Source: Bacteroidaceae bacterium (GTDB taxonomy: Bacteria; Bacteroidota; Bacteroidia; Bacteroidales; Bacteroidaceae). Taken from it: DNA of 44,052 nucleotides. Shown here piece by piece: positions 33,624-41,003 of this stretch (the first letter of the stretch is position 1; every line of letters begins with the position of its first letter). Location of the stretch: positions 1-44,052 of the forward strand of contig JAFUYM010000002.1 of NCBI GenBank assembly GCA_017470525.1, given 5' to 3'. A program made the position numbers and the translations under genes. The notes under the pieces are model-generated. The model saw nothing but the letters and a program-made list of their open reading frames with translations, did not search any database and was not told the DNA's origin.

Positions 33624-34466
33624 ATGAAACGAATAATGATAGTCTTCGCCCTCGCTGCCCTGTGCGGTGGGGCGAATGCCCAGTGGAAACAGGGCGAAGT
33701 GGCACCATCCTCCAAAAGGGGAAGCATCCCGCCAACAGAGATTGACAAGGCGGAAGTGACCGTGTACTATGCGTTCAACGCCGACAACATCAAGGACGAG
33801 AACACCTACATCGACCTTGGATGGCTGCAAGTGGGCAAGCAGTACACGAAGTATGCCAGCTACTTCATGGCACACAGCGACTCGACCTACAAGGCAAAGT
33901 TGATAAAGCATGGTGCAGCCGAGGGTATGCCCATGCAGAAGAACGGCGGTAAGTTCCCGTCGCTGTGGTCGGAATACCAGTACGACGAAATCTTCATCAA
34001 GGACGGACAGCTGACAGAGTATGCCATCATGCCGATGAATCTCGAAAGGGAATGCTGCCAGTACACAGAGGCTTACCCGATGCAGGAGTGGACGCTGAAG
34101 GAAGAGCAGCAGACCATCCACGGCTACCGCTGCCAGAAAGCTACCTGCCGCTGGCGAGGCCGCGACTACGAGGCGTGGTTCACCACGGAGATACCTATCC
34201 AGCGCGGCCCATGGAAGTTCGGCGGTCTGCCAGGACTCATCGTGAAGATTTCCGATGCCAAGAAAGAGTACAACTTCGAGTTGGTGAAACTGGAGCGGAC
34301 ACCGCGCCCCATCATGTCATGGAACTTCTCTCGCTTCCGCAAAGTAAAGCGCCAAGACATGCTGAAACTACAGAAGAAAATCAACGTGAACTGGGTAAGG
34401 GTGTTGTCGCCAGAAGCTGGCAACCAGTTTCCAGACCATCCTTACAGCCCGATGGAGTTAGAATAA
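33624..34466 (+). CDS. GLPGLI family secreted protein 3
   Basis: The product is 280 aa. I use the ATG at 33624, which begins a signal peptide (MKRIMIVFALAALCGGANA/Q); an upstream in-frame start overlaps the TonB-domain gene and encodes no signal. The family block reads CQKATCRWRGRDYEAWFTTE then IPIQRGPWKFGGLPGLIVK (about 172-208), and the end is SPMELE. The usual APDIP is TTEIP here, a small deviation. It lies 14 bp after the TonB-domain gene. Confidence 0.87.
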   Translation: MKRIMIVFALAALCGGANAQWKQGEVAPSSKRGSIPPTEIDKAEVTVYYAFNADNIKDENTYIDLGWLQVGKQYTKYASYFMAHSDSTYKAKLIKHGAAEGMPMQKNGGKFPSLWSEYQYDEIFIKDGQLTEYAIMPMNLERECCQYTEAYPMQEWTLKEEQQTIHGYRCQKATCRWRGRDYEAWFTTEIPIQRGPWKFGGLPGLIVKISDAKKEYNFELVKLERTPRPIMSWNFSRFRKVKRQDMLKLQKKINVNWVRVLSPEAGNQFPDHPYSPMELE

Positions 34467-34478
34467 ACATATAAAATC

Positions 34479-35378
34479 ATGAACAGAAGAAACATCATCA
34501 CCATCATTCTCGCACTTGCCGCACAATGCGGTGGGGCGAGTGCGCAACCCAAGGAAGGTGGGCGATGCCCTGCACCCATCTACGCCAGAGACTTCTCGAA
34601 GATGGAAGTCTTGGACACGACGCGGCTGAGAGTGCGCTATGCCTTTTGTGCCGAAAAGATGAACGACCCGAAAACGTATATCGACCTGCAGAGGCTCGAT
34701 GTGGGGAAACGGGTCGTGAAGTACTACAGCCAGTTCGTCTACCTCAGCGACTCGCTGATTATGCATTGGAAGAAAGCCAACCCGAACTCGCAGGCAGGGC
34801 AAAGTTGGCTGGGCGAAGGCGGTCGCGGGAAAGGCCAATGGAGCGAATATGAGTGGAGCGACTATTTCTTCGAAAACGGGCAGCTGACGGAGTATAGCCA
34901 GATGCCACAGTGGCTGCACAAGTACAACTCATGGTACACCGAGCCAGCCCCCAAGCAACAATGGACGCTGCACAACGAGACACAGACCATCATCGGTTAC
35001 AAGTGCCAGCGAGCCACCTGCCGTTTCCGTGGTCGTGACTTCGTGGCTTGGTTTGCGCCCGACATCCCCGTGAAGCGAGGTCCGTGGAAGTTCCAGGGGC
35101 TGCCTGGTCTCATCCTGAAGGTCTATGACAAGGACAAGCTCTACACCTTTGAAGCCATCGGGCTGGAGACGCGCAAGTATCCCATCACCCGCTTCAGGCA
35201 GTACAAGGAGTACACCCGCTCCACCCGCGAAAAGGTGTGGAAGATGCAACGCAGATGGCATGAGAACTGGTTTAAGGCGGTCGATTTCCACAAAGCCACG
35301 GTGGATGCCTCTGGCCAAATGATTGCAGGCGAGGCGGTGTCTATCTATACGCCTTATCATCCATTGGAGTTGGAATAA
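34479..35378 (+). CDS. GLPGLI family secreted protein 4
   Basis: The product is 299 aa. A signal peptide ends near residue 22 (ASA/QPK). The family block is CQRATCRFRGRDFVAWFAPD and IPVKRGPWKFQGLPGLILK (about 176-213); the C terminus is HPLELE. It is the last gene of the run that begins at 28619. Downstream, 147 bp hold the ECF-type motif and the start of the sigma factor gene. Confidence 0.87.
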   Translation: MNRRNIITIILALAAQCGGASAQPKEGGRCPAPIYARDFSKMEVLDTTRLRVRYAFCAEKMNDPKTYIDLQRLDVGKRVVKYYSQFVYLSDSLIMHWKKANPNSQAGQSWLGEGGRGKGQWSEYEWSDYFFENGQLTEYSQMPQWLHKYNSWYTEPAPKQQWTLHNETQTIIGYKCQRATCRFRGRDFVAWFAPDIPVKRGPWKFQGLPGLILKVYDKDKLYTFEAIGLETRKYPITRFRQYKEYTRSTREKVWKMQRRWHENWFKAVDFHKATVDASGQMIAGEAVSIYTPYHPLELE

Positions 35379-35458
35379 GGCTCTTCCGTGCTTTTTCTCG
35401 TGCAGGGAGGGGAGAGTTTCTGTTCTTTTCCTTATTTTTGCAAAAAAATGGGCATCAG

Positions 35459-35492
35459 GGGGTGTTTGATTTGCCTTCTTGTGTGTCTTACG
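35459..35492 (+). promoter_or_regulatory. putative autoregulated ECF sigma promoter
   Basis: GGGGTGTTTGATT and GTGTGTCTTACG lie in the same arrangement as at 28542-28575, with 29 of 34 identical positions. It is 33 bp before the sigma factor ATG at 35526. A shared motif before a sigma gene and before its neighbouring operon is the usual sign of ECF autoregulation. Confidence 0.65.
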
Positions 35493-35525
35493 TGTAGAGT
35501 AAGGCAATAAAGCCTGCATTCAAGT

Positions 35526-36020
35526 ATGATTTACGATAAAACTTCTTTCGAGCGTCTCTACAAGAGCAATTATCGGCAGATGTACCGATTGGCCTTCTCG
35601 CTGCTGGAGGAGGCGGAGGATGCCCGTGATGCGGTGAGCCAAGTCTTCACCCAGATGTGGCACGCACAACCTGAACTGCGAGAGGACTGCGTCACGGGCT
35701 ACCTCATGGCAGCGGTGAGGAACCTCTGCCTCAACATGCTGCGGACTCGTCGCCAGAATGCTGCCATCGAGGCTGAACTGAAAGCCGAGCAGTTGGTGCA
35801 TCAGGCTCAGGAACGCCGAGAACTCATGGACGAACTGGCACGGGTCATCGACGAAAACCTCACGGAGCAGGACAAGCGCATCCTCGCTCTCCACTACGAC
35901 GAAGAAATGACTTACGCGGAGACGGCTCAAGCTCTGGGCATCAGCCCCTCTGCCGTCAATAAGCACATTTCACGTTCTCTCTCCAAAATTCGTTCCATCT
36001 TCAAAACCACGAAACAATGA
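35526..36020 (+). CDS. ECF family RNA polymerase sigma-70 factor
   Basis: The product is 164 aa. Region 2 (about 8-75) contains FERLYKSNYRQMYRLAFSLL, EDARDAVSQVFTQMW and AAVRNLCLNMLRTRRQN. Region 4 (about 112-158) contains LTEQDKRILALHYDEEMTYA, ETAQALGISPSAVNKHISRS and LSKIRSIF. This is the Bacteroidetes family-1 ECF form. Its stop codon overlaps the start of the next gene by 4 bp (ATGA), so the two are translationally coupled. The motif at 35459-35492 suggests that it drives its own gene and the GLPGLI operon. Confidence 0.93.
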   Translation: MIYDKTSFERLYKSNYRQMYRLAFSLLEEAEDARDAVSQVFTQMWHAQPELREDCVTGYLMAAVRNLCLNMLRTRRQNAAIEAELKAEQLVHQAQERRELMDELARVIDENLTEQDKRILALHYDEEMTYAETAQALGISPSAVNKHISRSLSKIRSIFKTTKQ

Positions 36021-37027
36021 ACACGCAAGAAATTGACAAGAGAATAGGTATGCCCGACATCGACGAAGAATGGGCAAGGTTTGAGAAGGATGTGATTGGC
36101 AAGCAGAAGCCAACCACGTGGAGCCTCATCCCGAAGAAGTGGATGGGGCGTGCCGCCGCCATCGCAGGCCTTATCTTCTGCATCAGCCTAGCTGGCATCG
36201 CTGCCGCCGTTGTCGCCATCCAGAACAACAGCCAGCCACAGAAAGAGAAATTTGAGTACAAGCCGCTGGTGGAGGTCTTCCAACGAAAGGTCAAAGGGAA
36301 GGAAACTGCCTACTACATCGTCCACTACTGCGAAGGGGTGTGGATTCAGCACGAGGGTGAGAAGGGCTACATCGACGAACAGTTTTATCAGATGTCCTTC
36401 CCCGTCAGCCAAACCCTCATGCAAATGGACGGCAAGCCTTTCGACCAGAATAACCTGCCACGGATGCGCAACAGCCACCTGAAGAAGATTGAGATGAAGC
36501 GGCAGGGCGACAAACTGGTGGCGAACCTCATCACCCACGTCTCGGGAGGCATCCCCTCGGGCGTAACGGGCAATGCGCCACGCGAGCAGACGCTCTTCCT
36601 CTTCCCCAACGGTATGTTGGGCATCATCGACAAGAAGGCAAAGGCGGGCGACTGGATTCACTACAGCATCACCGATTGGGATGAGACCATCTGGGGATGG
36701 AGTGTCCGCAAGGAGATGGAGCGCGGCTGCCACCGCCTCGGCTACAAAGCCTACATCTATGCCAGCACCGAGACCCCACAGAAGTACATCGACCGCGCCA
36801 TCCGCATGATGGACGAAATGAACATCAAAGACTACGAACTGGTCAAGAACATCCCCATTCGCCACAAGACCGACAGCGAATGGCGTGAGTGGGCAAGAGA
36901 ACAAAAACAGGCTCATCCGCAGTACGACTGGAATCAACTCTTCAACACCCTTGCCGACGAAGGCGTGGACGGCACCGACCTGCACGGCAAGTGGCACATC
37001 GTGAAAGAGGTCTATGGCGTGAAATAA
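36017..37027 (+). CDS. membrane protein coupled to the ECF sigma, possible non-FecR anti-sigma
   Basis: The product is 336 aa. A cytosolic N terminus of about 45 residues contains PDIDEEWARFEKDV, resembling the sigma-binding leader seen in Bacteroidetes anti-sigma proteins. One membrane segment (AAAIAGLIFCISLAGIAAAV, about 48-68) follows, then a periplasmic domain of about 265 residues. That domain has no FecR signature, no secretin/TonB short domain and no M56 motif. A conserved-looking core (VSGGIPSGVTGNAPREQTLF, WDETIWGWSVRKEMERGCHR) is unknown to me. The 4-bp overlap with the sigma gene supports a regulatory partnership. Confidence 0.65.
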   Translation: MNTQEIDKRIGMPDIDEEWARFEKDVIGKQKPTTWSLIPKKWMGRAAAIAGLIFCISLAGIAAAVVAIQNNSQPQKEKFEYKPLVEVFQRKVKGKETAYYIVHYCEGVWIQHEGEKGYIDEQFYQMSFPVSQTLMQMDGKPFDQNNLPRMRNSHLKKIEMKRQGDKLVANLITHVSGGIPSGVTGNAPREQTLFLFPNGMLGIIDKKAKAGDWIHYSITDWDETIWGWSVRKEMERGCHRLGYKAYIYASTETPQKYIDRAIRMMDEMNIKDYELVKNIPIRHKTDSEWREWAREQKQAHPQYDWNQLFNTLADEGVDGTDLHGKWHIVKEVYGVK

Positions 37028-37032
37028 ACAAA

Positions 37033-37129
37033 AATAATTCATGAAAAATTCATGGTTAATTGATGATAATTATATGTTAAAAGAAACACGAATTTCCATG
37101 AATTAGCCACGAATTTTTCATGAATTTTT
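37033..37129. repeat. diverged copy of the 98-bp palindromic element (copy 2)
   Basis: Left arm 37033-37071 and right arm 37091-37129 resemble 27254-27351 closely; the right arm differs from copy 1 at few positions, while the left arm has several changes (GGTTAATTGATGATAATT). It begins 5 bp after the stop codon at 37027 and ends 20 bp before the next start. It may act as a terminator for the sigma operon. Confidence 0.75.
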
Positions 37130-37149
37130 ATCTTTAACCATTCAACAAC

Positions 37150-38004
37150 ATGAGAAGACTTTTTCTGTCCCTGCTTGCAGGGATGGCAGCCCTCTGTGGC
37201 TCTGCCGAAACCAAAGACAGCGTGGACGTTTCGCAGTTCACCGTAATATATGATTATGCCTGCAAGACCCGCATGGGCAAGACAGGCGAGGACATCACCG
37301 ACACCGTCCGTCTTGCCGTGCAGGTGGGCACGAAGGTGAACCGCATGATGGAATATTATTGGTACGATTACTTTGTGCATCGCCATCGCAACGAGGACGT
37401 GCTGCACGGCATGTGGGGGCATTGCGTCAACATGATGCCCGAATGCATCTACACCAACTATCCCGAAGGTCAACTGACCACCCGTGAGGGTGTGGTGCCC
37501 AAGCCCTACGAGATTGCCGAACCCATGAACACCATCCGTTGGAAACTCTCGGAAGATACTGCCACCATTGCCACCTATCCCTGCAAGAAAGCCGTGGGCG
37601 AACTGGGCGGCAGGACGTGGACGGTCTTCTATACCGACGAAGTGCCCTCCAACGCCGGACCTTGGAAACTGCATGGCTGCCCCGGGCTTATTGTGATGGC
37701 AGACGATGCCGACGGCATCCACCACTTCGAACTCCGTGCCCTGACGGCAGAGCACCTTCCTATCACCTACACACCCAAGCCCGACTATGTGAAAATGCCA
37801 CGCGACAAGTTCATCAAGTTCCGCAACGGGCTCTTTTGCAGCCCTCGCTATGTGGAGAACCCTGTCTATTGGCTCTCGGCTGGCGACAACATCCAGATTC
37901 AATCCTACATGTGGAGCGAGACCGACTGGGTGGAGTACTACAACGGCATCTACGCACCCCACAAAGACAATGTTCGCTACTATCAACCTCTCGAACTGAA
38001 GTAG
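37150..38004 (+). CDS. GLPGLI-like secreted protein 5, divergent
   Basis: The product is 284 aa. A signal peptide ends near residue 20 (GSA/ETK). The family block is degenerate: CKKAVGELGGRTWTVFYTDE then VPSNAGPWKLHGCPGLIVMA (about 145-184), so the name-giving Gly-Leu-Pro-Gly-Leu-Ile is GCPGLI and the second Cys of CQxATC is lost while a new Cys appears in the loop. The end is QPLELK. It precedes the second plug-barrel protein after 212 bp, repeating the GLPGLI-barrel pairing in this region. Confidence 0.8.
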   Translation: MRRLFLSLLAGMAALCGSAETKDSVDVSQFTVIYDYACKTRMGKTGEDITDTVRLAVQVGTKVNRMMEYYWYDYFVHRHRNEDVLHGMWGHCVNMMPECIYTNYPEGQLTTREGVVPKPYEIAEPMNTIRWKLSEDTATIATYPCKKAVGELGGRTWTVFYTDEVPSNAGPWKLHGCPGLIVMADDADGIHHFELRALTAEHLPITYTPKPDYVKMPRDKFIKFRNGLFCSPRYVENPVYWLSAGDNIQIQSYMWSETDWVEYYNGIYAPHKDNVRYYQPLELK

Positions 38005-38034
38005 CCCTCCATTCCTTCGCTCAGCACCTCAAAA

Positions 38035-38103
38035 GGGGAGAGACTCTTACCCTTCAAAGGGTATGACTCTCTCCCCCAATAGGGTAAGACTCTCTCCCCT
38101 ATT
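38035..38103. repeat. tandem 23-bp repeat array, 3 units
   Basis: Units 38035-38057, 38058-38080 and 38081-38103. The core is AGGGTAAGACTCTCTCCCC; the first unit is the most diverged. AGAGACTCT-like inverted halves occur inside the units. The array begins 30 bp after a stop codon. Confidence 0.85.
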
Positions 38104-38216
38104 GAGGTCATTTTAGCAGGCAAATGTTTGTAATGAAAGATTAGTAAACGTGGTTAACCAAGGAGTCAACCACTTGCGAAAGCCGTTGACTTTTTTCCTC
38201 ATATCCATATCAACTC

Positions 38217-40841
38217 ATGAAGACATTTCTCATCCTGATGACAAGCCTCATGGCAACAATTGCCATGTTCGGACAGACACAAGAAGTGACTGGCACTGTG
38301 AAAGACCTGCAAGGTCACCCTATCCCCGATGTCATTGTCAGAGCAGAAGCGGGCAAACGTTCGCTTGCCTACACCACGACCAACAGCAAAGGGCAGTACA
38401 CCCTCCGCTTTGAAAGGAAAGAGGAAGTGGTGCTGGTGTTCTCGCATGTGGCATACGAGCGAGAGGATGTGCCGCTGAAAACGTCTCATGGAAACACGGT
38501 ACAAGACATGGTGCTCGTGCCACGTACCATCGCCCTGCGAGAGGTGAAGGTAAAAGCACCGCCGCTGAACTGGATGGGCGATACGCTGTCCTACAACCTC
38601 GCCTCCTTCTTGGGCAAGGGGGACGTCACCTTGGAGGATGGATTGAAGCGGTTGCCGGGAATCGAGGTGTCGGGCACAGGAGCCATCCGCTACATGGGAC
38701 GCCCCATCAGCAAGTTCTACATCGAGGGCTTGGACATGCTGGGTGGCAAGTACAACCTTGCCACGAAGAACATCCCTGCCGAATATACCAGCCAAGTACA
38801 GGTGCTGCGTCATCACAAGGCAAAGAAGATTGATGCGGATGAAGAGAGTGCCGACGTGGCGCTGAACGTGAAGTTGACGAAGAAAGCGAAGTTCAAACCG
38901 TTCGGCGAACCGACCTTGGGCATCGGGTGGAGAGAGGGAGAACCTCTTTACGCAGGTGGGGTGACAGGAATGATGTTCACCGACAACTTCCAAACCATTG
39001 CCTCTGCCAAATACAGCAACAACGGCAACTTTGGCTCCTACGATATGATTGACCACTTCGGCAACAACACCGTCTCTGCCCTCGCCATGAACAAACTGGG
39101 TAAATGGGGCGGCGGACAGCCTCCCGTGGGCGAATATCAGGAACAAACAAACGGGTATGGGAGTCTCAACGGCATCCTCCGACTGGACAGCACCCACCAA
39201 GTGCGCGCCAACATCGACTACATGTACGAAGAGAACACCAACACCTTCGCCACCCAAACCACCTACTTCACCCAAGACCTCAACACCTCCATCCGCGAAG
39301 AGAGCACCCCTTGGACACGCCTCCACCGCCCCATCATCGCCCTCAAATACGAAGACAACGCCTCCAACCACTATCTCTGCGACAATCTCCGCCTGAAAGC
39401 CCAATTCGAACAGAACACCAGCCCCGTCCTCACCCTTGCCGATGGCGGCACCCCATCCCTCACGAATGCCGACTCCCCCTCCCTTGCGGATGGCGGTTTC
39501 CCCGCCATCACCTCCCCCACTCCTACCCTCAACACCCAACACCGTTCCGCCACCGCCCTCAACCTCACCAACAACCTGCAAGCCAAAATCCGCATCGGCA
39601 AGCACAAATGGAGCCTCACCTCCGACGTGCAGTTGCAACGTTCCCCCACAGTCACCCTCCACATGAACGACATCACCGAACAAGCCCAAAGCACCTCCCT
39701 GCTGACCAACCACTCCACCTCCTACACCTGGAAACTCGACGACCAATGGCGCATCCACATCCCCCTCAACCTTCTTGCCAACTACCAGATGATTGAAGCC
39801 CGCCAACGGGTGCAAGGATGGAAACTCGCCCCCTCCCTCTATCCCAGCACCGAATGGCGTTCGCCCAACCGCAAGGTCTATCTCGGCATGGGTGCCACCC
39901 TCCAGTGGCTCCACCTGCACTACACCCAATGCACCTACTCCCTCCTCCGCGCCAATCCTACCCTCGCCTTCCGCTACACCTTCAGCGGCGAGTCGGAACT
40001 GCGCCTCAACAGCAGGTACACCACCGCTGTGGGTGACATTCTCGACTTGCTCACTACTCCCGTCCACACCACCTACCGCACCCAATCTGCCGCATCGGGC
40101 ATCATCGGCAAGCAGCAGACGTGGGCGACCGACCTCAACTATAAGTTCCAAATCCCCTACAGTTACTTCACCATCGTTGCCAATGCCGCATGGAACCAAG
40201 GCAAACGCAACACCCTCACGGCTCAAACCGTCAGCGGCACCAATGTGGCAAACGCTGCCTTGCAGAGCGACAGCCACTTCCGCTCCGCCAGTGCCGACCT
40301 CAGCGTCTCGAAGTCCTACATTCCCGTCCACACCAAACTCATCTTCAAGACCTCTGGCTATTGGGGCAGCAACGAATCCATGTCGCAATCGCTCCTCGTC
40401 ACCTCCCACAACTACGGCTACACCCTCAGCAGCGAAGCCACCTACAACCCCTTCTCGTGGATGCAACTGACTGCCGAAGGACGTTTCTCCAAAAACTACT
40501 CGCACTATCTCGACACCACCCAAAGCCTCGATGCCCTCACCGCCATCGGCTACTTCGCCCTCTATCCCATCGACAACCTCGAACTGAAGGTTAACACCCA
40601 CATCGTCCGCCAACAACTCACCGCCGACCAATACAAGAGCGCCTCCATCCTCGGTGCATCCGCCCAATACAAGACCAAACGTGCCGTATGGAAACTCACC
40701 CTCCAGAACCTGCTCAACACCCGCCACTACTCCTACACCATCTTCTCTGCCACCGACCGCTACACCTACGACTGCCATCTGCTGGGTCGCACCATCATGC
40801 TCAGTTGCAAGTTGCATCTGATAAAAAAGGCTAAAGACTAA
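38217..40841 (+). CDS. TonB-receptor-like plug and barrel outer membrane protein 2
   Basis: The product is 874 aa. A signal peptide ends near residue 20 (MFG/QTQ). A carboxypeptidase-regulatory-like domain (about 24-100, VTGTVKDLQGHPIPDVIVRA) is followed by a plug-like part (about 120-220: GLKRLPGIEVSGTGAIRYMG, FYIEGLDMLGGKYNLATKNI, SQVQVLRHHKAKKI) and a barrel ending in LSCKLHLIKK. It shares the architecture of 29530-32259 (for example LPGIEVS.GAI, FY(V/I)E(D/G)(M/L)D(L/M)L.G.Y(G/N)LAT). A loop at residues 407-430 holds three 8-residue repeats. The long open frame on the opposite strand is a compositional shadow. Confidence 0.88.
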   Translation: MKTFLILMTSLMATIAMFGQTQEVTGTVKDLQGHPIPDVIVRAEAGKRSLAYTTTNSKGQYTLRFERKEEVVLVFSHVAYEREDVPLKTSHGNTVQDMVLVPRTIALREVKVKAPPLNWMGDTLSYNLASFLGKGDVTLEDGLKRLPGIEVSGTGAIRYMGRPISKFYIEGLDMLGGKYNLATKNIPAEYTSQVQVLRHHKAKKIDADEESADVALNVKLTKKAKFKPFGEPTLGIGWREGEPLYAGGVTGMMFTDNFQTIASAKYSNNGNFGSYDMIDHFGNNTVSALAMNKLGKWGGGQPPVGEYQEQTNGYGSLNGILRLDSTHQVRANIDYMYEENTNTFATQTTYFTQDLNTSIREESTPWTRLHRPIIALKYEDNASNHYLCDNLRLKAQFEQNTSPVLTLADGGTPSLTNADSPSLADGGFPAITSPTPTLNTQHRSATALNLTNNLQAKIRIGKHKWSLTSDVQLQRSPTVTLHMNDITEQAQSTSLLTNHSTSYTWKLDDQWRIHIPLNLLANYQMIEARQRVQGWKLAPSLYPSTEWRSPNRKVYLGMGATLQWLHLHYTQCTYSLLRANPTLAFRYTFSGESELRLNSRYTTAVGDILDLLTTPVHTTYRTQSAASGIIGKQQTWATDLNYKFQIPYSYFTIVANAAWNQGKRNTLTAQTVSGTNVANAALQSDSHFRSASADLSVSKSYIPVHTKLIFKTSGYWGSNESMSQSLLVTSHNYGYTLSSEATYNPFSWMQLTAEGRFSKNYSHYLDTTQSLDALTAIGYFALYPIDNLELKVNTHIVRQQLTADQYKSASILGASAQYKTKRAVWKLTLQNLLNTRHYSYTIFSATDRYTYDCHLLGRTIMLSCKLHLIKKAKD
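39435..39506 (+). repeat. three 24-bp in-frame tandem repeats in the barrel gene
   Basis: Units 39435-39458, 39459-39482 and 39483-39506 encode LADGGTPS, LTNADSPS and LADGGFPA. The period is a multiple of three, unlike the 23-bp intergenic arrays. The segment and the following Pro/Thr stretch look like an inserted loop in the barrel. Confidence 0.7.
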
Positions 40842-40931
40842 TCTTTTTTCGACGAAAGGCTTCACTTTTCATTGAAAATCCGTACCGTTGGCTCCGCCGA
40901 AGGTGCTCTCGCTCGGAAAAACTCAAATAAA

Positions 40932-40963
40932 TTTGTTTTTTCGCTCGCTTAGTCGTACCTTTG
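40932..40963 (+). promoter_or_regulatory. Bacteroidetes-type promoter of the glycyl-tRNA synthetase gene
   Basis: TTTG (40932-40935) and TACCTTTG (40956-40963) are separated by 20 bp, a full consensus match. The start codon at 41004 gives a leader of about 35 nt. Confidence 0.85.
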
Positions 40964-41003
40964 CAAAGTTTTTGTCGATTGAATTAAAAAAACTTACAAC
41001 AAT

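Noticed and set aside
38199-40865. 888-codon open frame on the minus strand
   Set aside because: It is antisense to the whole plug-barrel gene at 38217-40841, which has a signal peptide, domain order and barrel ending. The minus frame shows only compositional Val/Gly-rich sequence.
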